From: an uncultured Clostridia bacterium
Lineage (GTDB): Bacteria; Bacillota; Clostridia; UBA1381
Length of the DNA: 8,620 nucleotides
Assembly (NCBI GenBank): GCA_934487205.1
Contig: CAKSRS010000078.1
Coordinates: forward strand, 1 to 8,620
Direction: 5' to 3'
Positions within the stretch are counted from its first letter, which is position 1. Each line of letters begins with the position of its first letter. A model generated the notes under the pieces. That model searched no databases. It was not told the origin of the DNA and saw only the letters and a list, made by a program, of their open reading frames with translations. The position numbers and the translations under genes were made by a program. Shown here piece after piece: positions 1-5,596 of this stretch.

Positions 1-78
1 TAAAAATGGGATAATAAGTTGCAACGAGGCATTAAGATTGTATAAAGATAATGTTAATACACATATAAATAAAAAAGT

Positions 79-114
79 GGCTCGTTGCCGTATTTAGCGG
101 CAACGAGCCTTTTT
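79..114. terminator. Bidirectional intrinsic terminator
   Basis: A perfect 12-bp stem (GGCTCGTTGCCG at 79-90 with CGGCAACGAGCC at 98-109) encloses a 7-base loop. TTTTT follows on the plus strand (110-114). On the minus strand the stem is followed by AC and then six T (71-76 complement), so it can end transcription from either side. On the minus strand it lies 9 bases past the serpin stop codon at 119-121, as expected for that gene's original terminator. No gene ending from the left is visible within the window. Confidence 0.9.
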
Positions 115-118
115 GCAT

Positions 119-202
119 TTATTCTGCAAAAGCATATCTTCCCATAAATAAGATTTCTCCGCTTGTATTATCACGAATTGCAAAAAAACAAGGTTTTTGC
201 TC
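119..202 (-). pseudogene. Serpin C-terminal relic (about 27 codons and stop)
   Basis: Read on the minus strand, this stretch ends in a TAA stop and encodes EQKPCFFA followed by IRDNTSGEILFMGR and YAFAE. That is the hallmark C-terminus of serpins, whose family form is roughly HPFLFFIRDxxTGxILFMGRVxxP: strands s4B/s5B after the reactive-centre loop. The rest of a serpin (about 350 residues, including the reactive loop) is absent. Upstream of codon EQ the frame runs straight into the tRNA-Ser gene and has no serpin character. The fragment has no start codon or ribosome site of its own, so it is a dead remnant, not a small gene. A minus-strand terminator follows its stop, which fits the 3' end of a once complete gene. 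Serpins are protease inhibitors found sporadically in gut Clostridia. The identification rests on motif recognition only. Confidence 0.8.
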
Positions 203-218
203 GCAACAAAAACCTTGT
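182..218 (-). terminator. tRNA-Ser terminator
   Basis: A perfect 12-bp inverted repeat (188-199 with 207-218, loop 200-206) starts 3 bases after the CCA end of the tRNA. On the minus strand it is followed by a run of six or more T (182-187), giving a standard Rho-independent terminator. Its distal arm and T-run coincide with the serpin codons for Q, K, P, C, F, F. Confidence 0.9.
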
Positions 219-221
219 AAT

Positions 222-313
222 TGGCGGACGGGGTGGGATTCGAACCCACGTGCCGGTATTACCGACAAACTGATTTCGAGTCAGCCCCGTTATGACCACT
301 TCGATACCCGTCC
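222..313 (-). tRNA. tRNA-Ser (anticodon CGA, reads UCG)
   Basis: A complete class II tRNA on the minus strand. The 7-bp acceptor stem pairs GGACGGG (complement of 307-313) with CCCGTCC (complement of 226-232), followed by discriminator G and an encoded CCA (222-224). The anticodon stem CTGA/TCAG holds loop CTCGAAA, giving anticodon CGA (complement of 276-278). A long variable arm with stem CGGT/ACCG (254-264) and discriminator G are serine identity features. The T arm GTGGG-TTCGAAT-CCCAC is intact. It has its own promoter upstream and a terminator directly downstream, so it is a single-gene unit. The 3' end abuts the serpin relic, which could mark an old recombination point, since tRNA 3' ends are common integrase targets. 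Confidence 0.97.
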
Positions 314-372
314 GTAAGGTGACATTCCTCTTTTGCATGTATGCGGCATAATTTACAAACATCAACTTATAT

Positions 373-401
373 ATTATACCGCATATTCGGGAAAAAAGCA
401 A
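373..401 (-). promoter_or_regulatory. Promoter of tRNA-Ser
   Basis: On the minus strand a perfect -10 TATAAT (complement of 373-378) lies 17 bases from TTGCTT (complement of 396-401), a partial -35. Transcription would start near 366, leaving a leader of about 50 bases before the mature tRNA 5' end. A 7-bp inverted repeat (340-346 with 379-385) brackets the start region; its meaning is unclear. Confidence 0.7.
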
Positions 402-455
402 GAGTTTTTTATAAAAAAATAAAATTTTTATAAATCGGGGCGTGATAACGGCATA

Positions 456-1172
456 TTACCGCGGCTTGGGTTGATTATTGTTGCCGTTGTCAACGCGTCT
501 TTGTATAATTTCCATTCTCTCGTCAAGGCTTGCGCCGATATCCGCGCAATCGCGCAAATCCTGCCGCACTAAATCATAATCCGCGATATTTTTCTTATAG
601 CAGATTTTATGTTCAAGGCTTGCCCACCAATCCATGGATATCGTGCGCAGTTGCACCTCTACCTTCATCAGTCTTTTCTGGTCATGCAAAAATATCGGCG
701 TTTCGATAATCAGGTGCAGACTGCGGTAGCCGTTCGGCTTAGGCTGCTGAATATAATCCTTTTTTTCAACAAGCGTTATATCGTCCTGTTTTAAAAGCGC
801 CTCCGCGAGCATGTATATATCCGATTGAAATGAACATATAACGCGTATTCCGGCAATATCGTAAATATTGTTTTCTATATCTTCCACCGTCAGCGGAATA
901 TTTTTGCGGTTCACCTTCTCGACAATGCTTTCCGGCGATTTAAGACGGCTTTTTATTGTTTCTATGGGGTTTCTGTCATATCTGAGCGACAGTTCTTCGT
1001 TCAAAACATTAAATTTTGTCTCAACTTCCATAATCGCGCATTGATAATATGACATCAGTTTTCTGAACGGCGAGGCGTATTTTTCTATCCAGCTCTTTAC
1101 TTCCTGACCGGAAAGCGCCTGCGTCAGAACGCGCGCTATTTGCGTATTCCTGTTTGTTCCGAGTAAACTCAT
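456..1172 (-). CDS. Small alarmone synthetase ((p)ppGpp synthetase, RelP/RelQ-like)
   Basis: A 238-residue stand-alone GTP pyrophosphokinase that transfers pyrophosphate from ATP to GDP or GTP to make the stringent-response alarmones. Visible synthetase motifs, in order: SRLKSPESI (75-83), DIAGIRVIC (105-113, catalytic-site Asp), NGYRSLH (147-153, substrate-binding Tyr), EVQLRT (172-177, catalytic Glu) and WWASLEHKI (182-190). There is no HD hydrolase domain and no TGS or ACT domain, and the length matches small alarmone synthetases, not full RelA/SpoT, so it should only synthesise. The ATG start is supported by AAGGAG (1182-1187) 9 bases upstream. It is the second gene behind the alpha/beta hydrolase, 62 bases apart, with a GC-rich hairpin in the gap. 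No convincing terminator follows it before the tRNA promoter. The Ser/Lys/Pro-Asn-rich C-terminal tail looks disordered. Confidence 0.92.
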   Translation of the reverse strand: MSLLGTNRNTQIARVLTQALSGQEVKSWIEKYASPFRKLMSYYQCAIMEVETKFNVLNEELSLRYDRNPIETIKSRLKSPESIVEKVNRKNIPLTVEDIENNIYDIAGIRVICSFQSDIYMLAEALLKQDDITLVEKKDYIQQPKPNGYRSLHLIIETPIFLHDQKRLMKVEVQLRTISMDWWASLEHKICYKKNIADYDLVRQDLRDCADIGASLDERMEIIQRRVDNGNNNQPKPR

Positions 1173-1194
1173 ATGTATATTCTCCTTGAATTTA

Positions 1195-1228
1195 CCGCGC
1201 CGCCGCCCTATCTGCCGCGGCGGTGCGG
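1195..1228 (-). other. Intercistronic GC-rich stem-loop
   Basis: An 11-bp stem (1195-1205 with 1218-1228, one position off perfect symmetry) with a 12-base loop sits between the hydrolase stop and the synthetase ribosome site (1182-1187). No T-run follows on the minus strand, so it is not a standard terminator. It could stabilise the upstream part of the message or affect access to the synthetase ribosome site; both are inference. Confidence 0.6.
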
Positions 1229-1234
1229 ATATGT

Positions 1235-2227
1235 TTATTCAGCGGGTTCGGAGGTATCAAATTCCTTCCAAAAATCCAAAACCGCATTTTCGTATCGTTT
1301 TTTATCGACATAATAGCTCATGGCATGGTCTGCGCCGGGGACAATCAACATTCTTTTCGGCGAAACACATGCTTTGTAGTTCTCGTATGTCATCTCAACG
1401 GGGACGAAGTGGTCGTCGGTTCCGTGGACGAACAAAACCGGTATTTCGGTATTGCGCAGAGCGTCCACGGTTGAAAAATCACCCGCGCCCATCTGAATTT
1501 TTCTGCGGCAGATTGCATCGGCTATTTTGCCGTGAATACCGTAAGAAATATGCAGATTTTTCTGCGCCACGTGCTGCCATATTGCCTTCGGTGATGTAAA
1601 TCCGCAGTCTGCCATAATTCCGTGCACATTTTTAAGGCGCACGATATCCGCCGCCATCAGGACGGTTGTGGCGCCCATTGAAATGCCCGCAAGATAAATC
1701 GGCAGTACTCTGCCGCAGCGGCAAATTGTCCAGTTAATCCAATCCACAACATCGTATCTCTCGACGAGTCCGAATCCCATATAATCGCCGCCGCTGTTGT
1801 TTTGCCCGCGCTGCTCCACGTATACCACGCTGCAGTTATTATCATGCCAAAAGTCGGAAATCATTCCGTAATCGGTGTGCCATGACGAACGCCAGCCGTG
1901 AAAAGCAATAATAACGCGTTCGGCGTTTTCGCACGGGTAAAAATGCCCTATGAGTTTTGTTCCGTCGTGGCTGACAATTTCAACATGTTCAAGCTCTTTC
2001 GATTCAAGACGGTCTGACGCCGCGCGGCATTCCGTTTCAAATTCATCATCGCGCGTACTGCCCGCGATTAGTCCGCCCGTCTTTTTCATAATGCGCGGCT
2101 GCTCGCGGTCAAGCGCCGTTTTTACCCACAATTTGGTCGTTGCGTATGCCGCCGCTGCAGCAGCACCTGTGGCCGTCGCTGCCGTTAAACCTGCCTTAAT
2201 CCAAAATTTTTTGTCAAATTTCATCAT
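1235..2227 (-). CDS. Membrane-anchored alpha/beta hydrolase
   Basis: A 330-residue serine hydrolase of the alpha/beta fold, resembling the B. subtilis YqkD-type group; the substrate cannot be read from sequence. Residues 9-35 form one Ala/Thr-rich hydrophobic segment flanked by lysines, a likely signal anchor with the catalytic part outside the cytoplasm. The core starts near 85. Family marks are FHGWRSS (109-115, oxyanion-hole region), nucleophile elbow G-I-S-M-G (Ser183), HGTDDHFVP (268-276, acid Asp272) and GADHAM (298-303, His301). The triad is complete, so the enzyme should be active. Two adjacent ATG codons can serve as start: AAAGGAGGA (2233-2241) lies 5 bases before the first and 8 before the second. 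It is the first gene of a probable operon with the alarmone synthetase, read from the promoter at 2306-2334. An esterase, lipase or peptidase role is equally possible. Confidence 0.9.
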   Translation of the reverse strand: MMKFDKKFWIKAGLTAATATGAAAAAAYATTKLWVKTALDREQPRIMKKTGGLIAGSTRDDEFETECRAASDRLESKELEHVEIVSHDGTKLIGHFYPCENAERVIIAFHGWRSSWHTDYGMISDFWHDNNCSVVYVEQRGQNNSGGDYMGFGLVERYDVVDWINWTICRCGRVLPIYLAGISMGATTVLMAADIVRLKNVHGIMADCGFTSPKAIWQHVAQKNLHISYGIHGKIADAICRRKIQMGAGDFSTVDALRNTEIPVLFVHGTDDHFVPVEMTYENYKACVSPKRMLIVPGADHAMSYYVDKKRYENAVLDFWKEFDTSEPAE

Positions 2228-2305
2228 CTGCGTCCTCCTTTATGAATTTTGCGCTATATTTTAATTATAACCAATTTATGCATTTTTCATAGCCTTATTA
2301 ATATT

Positions 2306-2334
2306 ATTATAGCACATTCACGATATTCGGTCAA
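2306..2334 (-). promoter_or_regulatory. Promoter of hydrolase-alarmone synthetase operon
   Basis: On the minus strand TTGACC (complement of 2329-2334) and TATAAT (complement of 2306-2311) are 17 bases apart, a near-perfect sigma-A promoter. Transcription would start near 2299, giving a leader of about 70 bases. A second TATAAT at 2264-2269 has no good -35. Confidence 0.85.
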
Positions 2335-2350
2335 TGAAATAGACTTGTAC

Positions 2351-2382
2351 AATCTGTAAATGTTTTGTTAATTTTACAGATT
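2351..2382. repeat. Inverted repeat between radical SAM stop and hydrolase promoter
   Basis: A perfect 10-bp inverted repeat (AATCTGTAAA at 2351-2360, TTTACAGATT at 2373-2382) has a 12-base loop. It touches the stop codon of the radical SAM gene and lies about 17 bases upstream of the -35 of the hydrolase promoter. An 8-base palindrome TTGTACAA (2345-2352) overlaps its outer edge. The AT-rich stem lacks a following T-run on either strand, so it is a poor terminator. It could be a weak terminator or a regulator site. Confidence 0.45.
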
Positions 2383-3276
2383 TTAGCCGCCGAAGAAGTC
2401 GGGGATAAAGCTTTCATCGGCACTTTCCGAATTTTGCACATACGCGTTTGTTATGCCGAGGTTTGCCGCGTAATCAACGAGGGCGTCGTAATAATTGCGC
2501 TTTATTCTTCGGTTAAGCTCGGGGAAGTCGCCGGGAAGCGACGCGAGCGGCGTGTACTGGCTCATTATGCTGATGTAAATGCCGTCGCCGAAACATGCGT
2601 ACAGGCGGTCGAGAATTTTTTTCGTATCGAACAAAAGCCCGGGCAGCATGAGATGGCGCACGATTACGCCTTTTCGGATAATTCCGTTTTCGTCAAAAGT
2701 GCATGCGTCGACCTGTTCGTGCATGCGCCGGATTGCCGCAAATGCCGTGAGGAAATAGTCCGGCGCGGCGGAATAACGTACGGCGTATTTGTCGCTGAAA
2801 TATTTCAAATCGGGAAGATACACGTCAACAAATCCTTTGAGCATATCTATCGTTTCGGGCAATTCGTATCCGCCGGTATTGTACACGACGGGAAGGGTTA
2901 GCCCGTCCGCTTTTGCAAGAGTGAGCGCGGAAATTATCTGCGGAACGTAATGCGTCGGTGTGACGAGATTAATATTGTTCGCGCCCTGCGCCTGAAGGTC
3001 GAGAAATGTGTCCGCAAGCTCGCGCACACTTATGTATTTCCCGTGATTTTGCGTGCTTATTCCGTAATTCTGGCAGTAGACGCATTTGAGCGTGCAGTGC
3101 GAAAAAAATACCGTACCCGAGCCGTTTTTGCCGGAAATACACGGTTCTTCCCAATGATGGAGCGCGGCGCGTGCAATTTTAATGCGTGCGTCACTTCCGC
3201 AAAATCCTGTTTCGCCGCGGGTACGGTTTGCGCCGCATTTACGAGGGCATAGCGTGCAATGTGTTAAAATATCCAT
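2383..3276 (-). CDS. PflX-like radical SAM protein
   Basis: A 297-residue radical SAM enzyme of the PflA-like/PflX group (COG1313-type); its substrate is unknown. The SAM-cleaving 4Fe-4S motif CxxxCxxC is at Cys61, Cys65 and Cys68 (CTLKCVYC), preceded by GSGTVFFSH. Before it lies a family-typical Cys-rich segment (Cys7, 10, 14, 26: CTLCPRKCG and GETGFCG). Later conserved pieces are NLVTPTHYVP, VDVYLPDLKY, RHLMLPG and ISIMSQYTP, so the barrel is complete. A GTG start 14 codons further up is possible in frame, but it falls inside the promoter -10 region, and GGAG (3284-3287) stands 7 bases before the ATG chosen here. The gene has its own promoter. It is not next to a glycyl-radical enzyme in this window, so a pyruvate formate-lyase activating role is not supported. 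Confidence 0.9.
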   Translation of the reverse strand: MDILTHCTLCPRKCGANRTRGETGFCGSDARIKIARAALHHWEEPCISGKNGSGTVFFSHCTLKCVYCQNYGISTQNHGKYISVRELADTFLDLQAQGANNINLVTPTHYVPQIISALTLAKADGLTLPVVYNTGGYELPETIDMLKGFVDVYLPDLKYFSDKYAVRYSAAPDYFLTAFAAIRRMHEQVDACTFDENGIIRKGVIVRHLMLPGLLFDTKKILDRLYACFGDGIYISIMSQYTPLASLPGDFPELNRRIKRNYYDALVDYAANLGITNAYVQNSESADESFIPDFFGG

Positions 3277-3283
3277 AATAAAT

Positions 3284-3287
3284 CTCC
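3284..3287 (-). promoter_or_regulatory. Ribosome site deciding the radical SAM start
   Basis: GGAG on the minus strand, 7 bases before the ATG at 3274-3276. It supports this start over the in-frame GTG at 3316-3318, which overlaps the predicted promoter and lies upstream of the predicted transcript start. Confidence 0.75.
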
Positions 3288-3308
3288 GTTTGTGGCTGTT
3301 GTAATTTA

Positions 3309-3337
3309 ATTTTATCACAAATGTGCGGCGTTTACAA
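3309..3337 (-). promoter_or_regulatory. Promoter of radical SAM gene
   Basis: On the minus strand TTGTAA (complement of 3332-3337) and TAAAAT (complement of 3309-3314) are 17 bases apart, with a TGA directly before the -10 giving an extended -10 (TGn). The transcript would start near 3302, about 26 bases before the ATG. It stands back to back with the plus-strand promoter at 3357-3385. Confidence 0.7.
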
Positions 3338-3356
3338 TTCTTTTTCGGGAAAATTA

Positions 3357-3385
3357 TTGCAAATTTACGCCAAATGATGTATAAT
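3357..3385 (+). promoter_or_regulatory. Promoter of the YnbB-exporter-DUF1294 operon
   Basis: TTGCAA (3357-3362) and a perfect TATAAT (3380-3385) are separated by 17 bases. The start would be near 3392, leaving a leader of only about 29 bases, too short for a metal riboswitch. The two divergent -35 boxes are 19 bases apart, so one bound regulator could affect both directions. Confidence 0.8.
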
Positions 3386-3420
3386 TATATGTTGAGTACG
3401 GATATGGAAGGGAATATTGA

Positions 3421-4713
3421 ATGAACAAGGACGAATTTTTTAAACAGCAGTTCGGTGTGTCGGACGACGTTTTGCGTCTTACCGAAGATGCGGAGCGGTC
3501 TGCGGCGGAACAGTTTAAGCATATCGAAGAAACGGCGCAGCTCAACAGCCTTAAGGTGATGAAGGCGTTTGCGGATAACCGGGTATCAAGCGAGTGTTTT
3601 CTACCGTCATACGGGTACGGAACGGACGATTACGGCAGAGACCTTCTGGACAAGATTTATGCGCAGATTTTTGAGTCGGAGGACGCGCTTGTGCGGCATA
3701 ACTTTATTTCGGGAACACATACGCTTTCGACGATGCTTTTTGCGGTTTTGCGCCCGGGCGATACGGTTGCGGCGATTACGGGCAAGCCGTATGATACGCT
3801 GGAAGAAGTTGTGGGAATAACGGGCAAAGCGGGAAACGGTTCGCTTGCCGATTTCGGGATAGAATATATGCAGCTTGATTTGGCGGCGGACAGCTCACCA
3901 GACTACGCCGCAATAGAAAAGCTGCTTAAATCGAAAAAAATAAAAGCGGTGTGGATTCAGCGGTCGAAGGGTTACGGCGAGAGAAAAACATTCTCTGCGG
4001 CGGAAATAGGCGAAATGATTGCATTTGTAAAGCGGATTTCGCCCGAAACTCTTGCGCTTGTGGATAATTGTTACGGAGAATTTGTCGATGACCGCGAACC
4101 GACGGCATACGGTGCTGATTTATGCGGAGGGTCGCTGATAAAAAATGCGGGCGCGGGAATAGCGCCCACGGGCGGATATATTGTCGGGAAGGCGAAATAT
4201 ATCGAGATGTGCGCGTGCAGACTTTCCAGCGTGGGTATAGGGCGCGAAAACGGCGCGACGCTCGGTATGAATAAGCCGCTTTATCAGGGGTTGTTTTTTG
4301 CGCCGCATGTTGTGTCGCAGGCGCTTAAAACCGCGGTTTTGTGCGCGGCTGTGTATGAAAAACTCGGGTATAAGGTTGAGCCGCCGTCCGATGAAATCCG
4401 TCATGATATAATCCAGGCGGTGCGGCTGGAAAAGCCGGAAGCGCTTATCGCATTTTGCCGCGGCATACAGAAGGGTTCGCCGGTGGACGCATATGCCGCG
4501 CCGGAACCGGGCGATATGCCGGGTTATACCGATAAGGTAATTATGGCGGCGGGCGCGTTTCATCAGGGCTCGTCGATTGAACTTAGCGCCGACGGCCCCA
4601 TGCGCGAGCCGTACATGGTGTATATGCAGGGCGGCGTAACGTATGAAACGGCAAAACTGGGGATTGTAATGTCGGTTCAGGCTATGAAGGACGCCGGAAT
4701 AATTTTAACGTGA
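3421..4713 (+). CDS. Methionine gamma-lyase-like/aluminium-resistance family PLP protein (YnbB-type)
   Basis: A 430-residue fold-type I PLP enzyme of the Met_gamma_lyase/aluminium resistance family (PF06838, B. subtilis YnbB). The family is related to gamma- and beta-lyases acting on sulphur amino acids, but its true substrate is not settled. Marks in order: YGYGTDDYGRD (64-73), VRHNFISGTHT (91-101, PLP phosphate region), LRPGD (110-114), LVDNCYGEF (213-221, Asp215 for the pyridine nitrogen) and SLIKNAGAGIAPTGGYIVG (238-256), with Lys241 as the likely PLP lysine. The C-terminal domain with GAFHQGSSIELSADGP and PY.VYMQGG is complete, so the length is as expected. AAGGG (3408-3412) precedes the ATG by 8 bases. 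It is the first gene of a three-gene plus-strand operon, 43 bases ahead of the exporter gene. The older label of aluminium resistance comes from overexpression phenotypes and should not be read as a mechanism. Confidence 0.93.
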   Translation: MNKDEFFKQQFGVSDDVLRLTEDAERSAAEQFKHIEETAQLNSLKVMKAFADNRVSSECFLPSYGYGTDDYGRDLLDKIYAQIFESEDALVRHNFISGTHTLSTMLFAVLRPGDTVAAITGKPYDTLEEVVGITGKAGNGSLADFGIEYMQLDLAADSSPDYAAIEKLLKSKKIKAVWIQRSKGYGERKTFSAAEIGEMIAFVKRISPETLALVDNCYGEFVDDREPTAYGADLCGGSLIKNAGAGIAPTGGYIVGKAKYIEMCACRLSSVGIGRENGATLGMNKPLYQGLFFAPHVVSQALKTAVLCAAVYEKLGYKVEPPSDEIRHDIIQAVRLEKPEALIAFCRGIQKGSPVDAYAAPEPGDMPGYTDKVIMAAGAFHQGSSIELSADGPMREPYMVYMQGGVTYETAKLGIVMSVQAMKDAGIILT

Positions 4714-4720
4714 CGTTTGA

Positions 4721-4744
4721 GTTTGCCGCGGTCTGCGGCGGAAC
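4721..4744 (+). other. Small stem-loop between YnbB-type and exporter genes
   Basis: GCCGC (4725-4729) and GCGGC (4735-4739) form a 5-bp stem with a 5-base loop, extendable by G-U and A-U pairs. It ends just before the GGAGAGG ribosome site (4745-4751) of the next gene. No T-run follows, so it is not a terminator; a modest effect on translation of the exporter is possible. Confidence 0.4.
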
Positions 4745-4756
4745 GGAGAGGATATA

Positions 4757-5596
4757 ATGGAACTGCTGTCTGACAGCTTTTGGGACGCGGCGCGCTTGCT
4801 GCCGCTGCTGTTTTTGATATATCTGCTTGTAGAGTATCTTGAACACAAAAATAATAATGTAATGCACGGGCTTTTTGCGCGGGCGAAGAAACTCGGACCG
4901 CTGCTCGGCGCGGCTTTGGGAACTGTTCCGCAGTGCGGATTTTCGGTAATAGCGTCCGAACTGTTTGCAAAACATGTGATAACGCTCGGAACGCTTATCG
5001 CAATTTTTGTTGCCACGTCGGACGAGGCTATTCCGCTCATGCTCGCTCACCCGGAAAGGGCAGGGGATATGCTGCGGCTTATTGTGATTAAACTGGCAAT
5101 TGCGGTAATTGCCGGCTTTGCGGTCGATTTGTTTTGCCGTACCGCGACGGAAAATCCGCATGATGAGAATGAACATCACCATTTTCACGGTAATTGCGAA
5201 AGCTGTGAGGGCGGCGTTTTAAAATCAGCAATTATTCATGCGGTGAAAATTTTTGTCTATATCTTTGTTGTAAATATTATTTTGGGCTTTGCGGCGGAAA
5301 AAATTGCGCCGTTTATGCAGTATATCGGCGGACATACAGTTTTGCAGTCATTGCTTGCACCGCTGTTCGGCATAATACCGAACTGTGCCGCGTCGGTTGT
5401 GCTGACGGAGTTGTACCTTGCGGGTAAAATTGCGCTTTCATCGCTTATTGGCGGACTTTGCACCGGCGCGGGCGTGGGACTTATGGTACTTTTTAAGCAG
5501 AATAAAAATGTGAAGCAGAATTTGCTTGTGCTGGGACTTTTGTATGCGATAGGAGTAACGGCGGGTATAGGACTGGGATATTTATTTAAAATATGA
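4757..5596 (+). CDS. Putative heavy-metal/manganese exporter (PF11449-like, 10TM family)
   Basis: A 279-residue integral membrane protein resembling the putative 10TM heavy-metal exporter family (ArsP_2, often labelled putative manganese transporter); the cargo is unproven. Hydrophobic stretches lie near 12-28, 47-68, 73-97, 105-126, 156-180, 196-218, 226-246 and 255-277. Two matching blocks are visible: GTVPQCGFSV..SEL (55-69) followed by TSDEAIP, and GIIPNCAASVVLTEL (205-219) followed by a Gly-rich helix. This points to an internal duplication with P-x-C motifs in the transport core. Between the halves lies a soluble loop rich in His and Cys (H135, H140-142, H144, C147, C150), a likely metal-binding site. 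GGAGAGG (4745-4751) lies 5 bases before the ATG. It sits mid-operon, and its stop overlaps the next start by 4 bases. Confidence 0.85.
   Translation: MELLSDSFWDAARLLPLLFLIYLLVEYLEHKNNNVMHGLFARAKKLGPLLGAALGTVPQCGFSVIASELFAKHVITLGTLIAIFVATSDEAIPLMLAHPERAGDMLRLIVIKLAIAVIAGFAVDLFCRTATENPHDENEHHHFHGNCESCEGGVLKSAIIHAVKIFVYIFVVNIILGFAAEKIAPFMQYIGGHTVLQSLLAPLFGIIPNCAASVVLTELYLAGKIALSSLIGGLCTGAGVGLMVLFKQNKNVKQNLLVLGLLYAIGVTAGIGLGYLFKI

Noticed and set aside
171..401. 76-codon open frame on the minus strand
   Set aside because: It runs through the tRNA-Ser gene and its promoter, has no ribosome site, and is in a different frame from the serpin relic.
409..433. AT-only 9-bp inverted repeat as terminator of the alarmone synthetase gene
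   Set aside because: The stem has no G-C pair and no T-run follows it on the minus strand; it looks like AT-rich spacer.
2282..2298. Very short upstream reading frame (ATG, three codons, stop) in the hydrolase leader
   Set aside because: No proper ribosome site spacing and no feature suggesting attenuation; expected by chance in AT-rich leader sequence.
2365..2901. 178-codon plus-strand open frame opposite the radical SAM gene
   Set aside because: Antisense to conserved radical SAM sequence, no ribosome site and no recognisable domain.
3277..3318. Upstream GTG start for the radical SAM gene
   Set aside because: The codon overlaps the -10 region, lies before the predicted transcript start and has no ribosome site; the family similarity starts after the internal ATG.
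3386..3420. Manganese (yybP-ykoY) or other riboswitch ahead of the metal-exporter operon
   Set aside because: The leader from the predicted start is only about 29 bases, and the gap before the exporter gene is 43 bases, too short for such an element.
4682..5188. Long minus-strand open frames opposite the exporter and YnbB-type genes
   Set aside because: Low-complexity Arg/Gln/Ser-rich translations with no motifs, fully antisense to well-recognised genes: shadow frames of G+C-rich codons.
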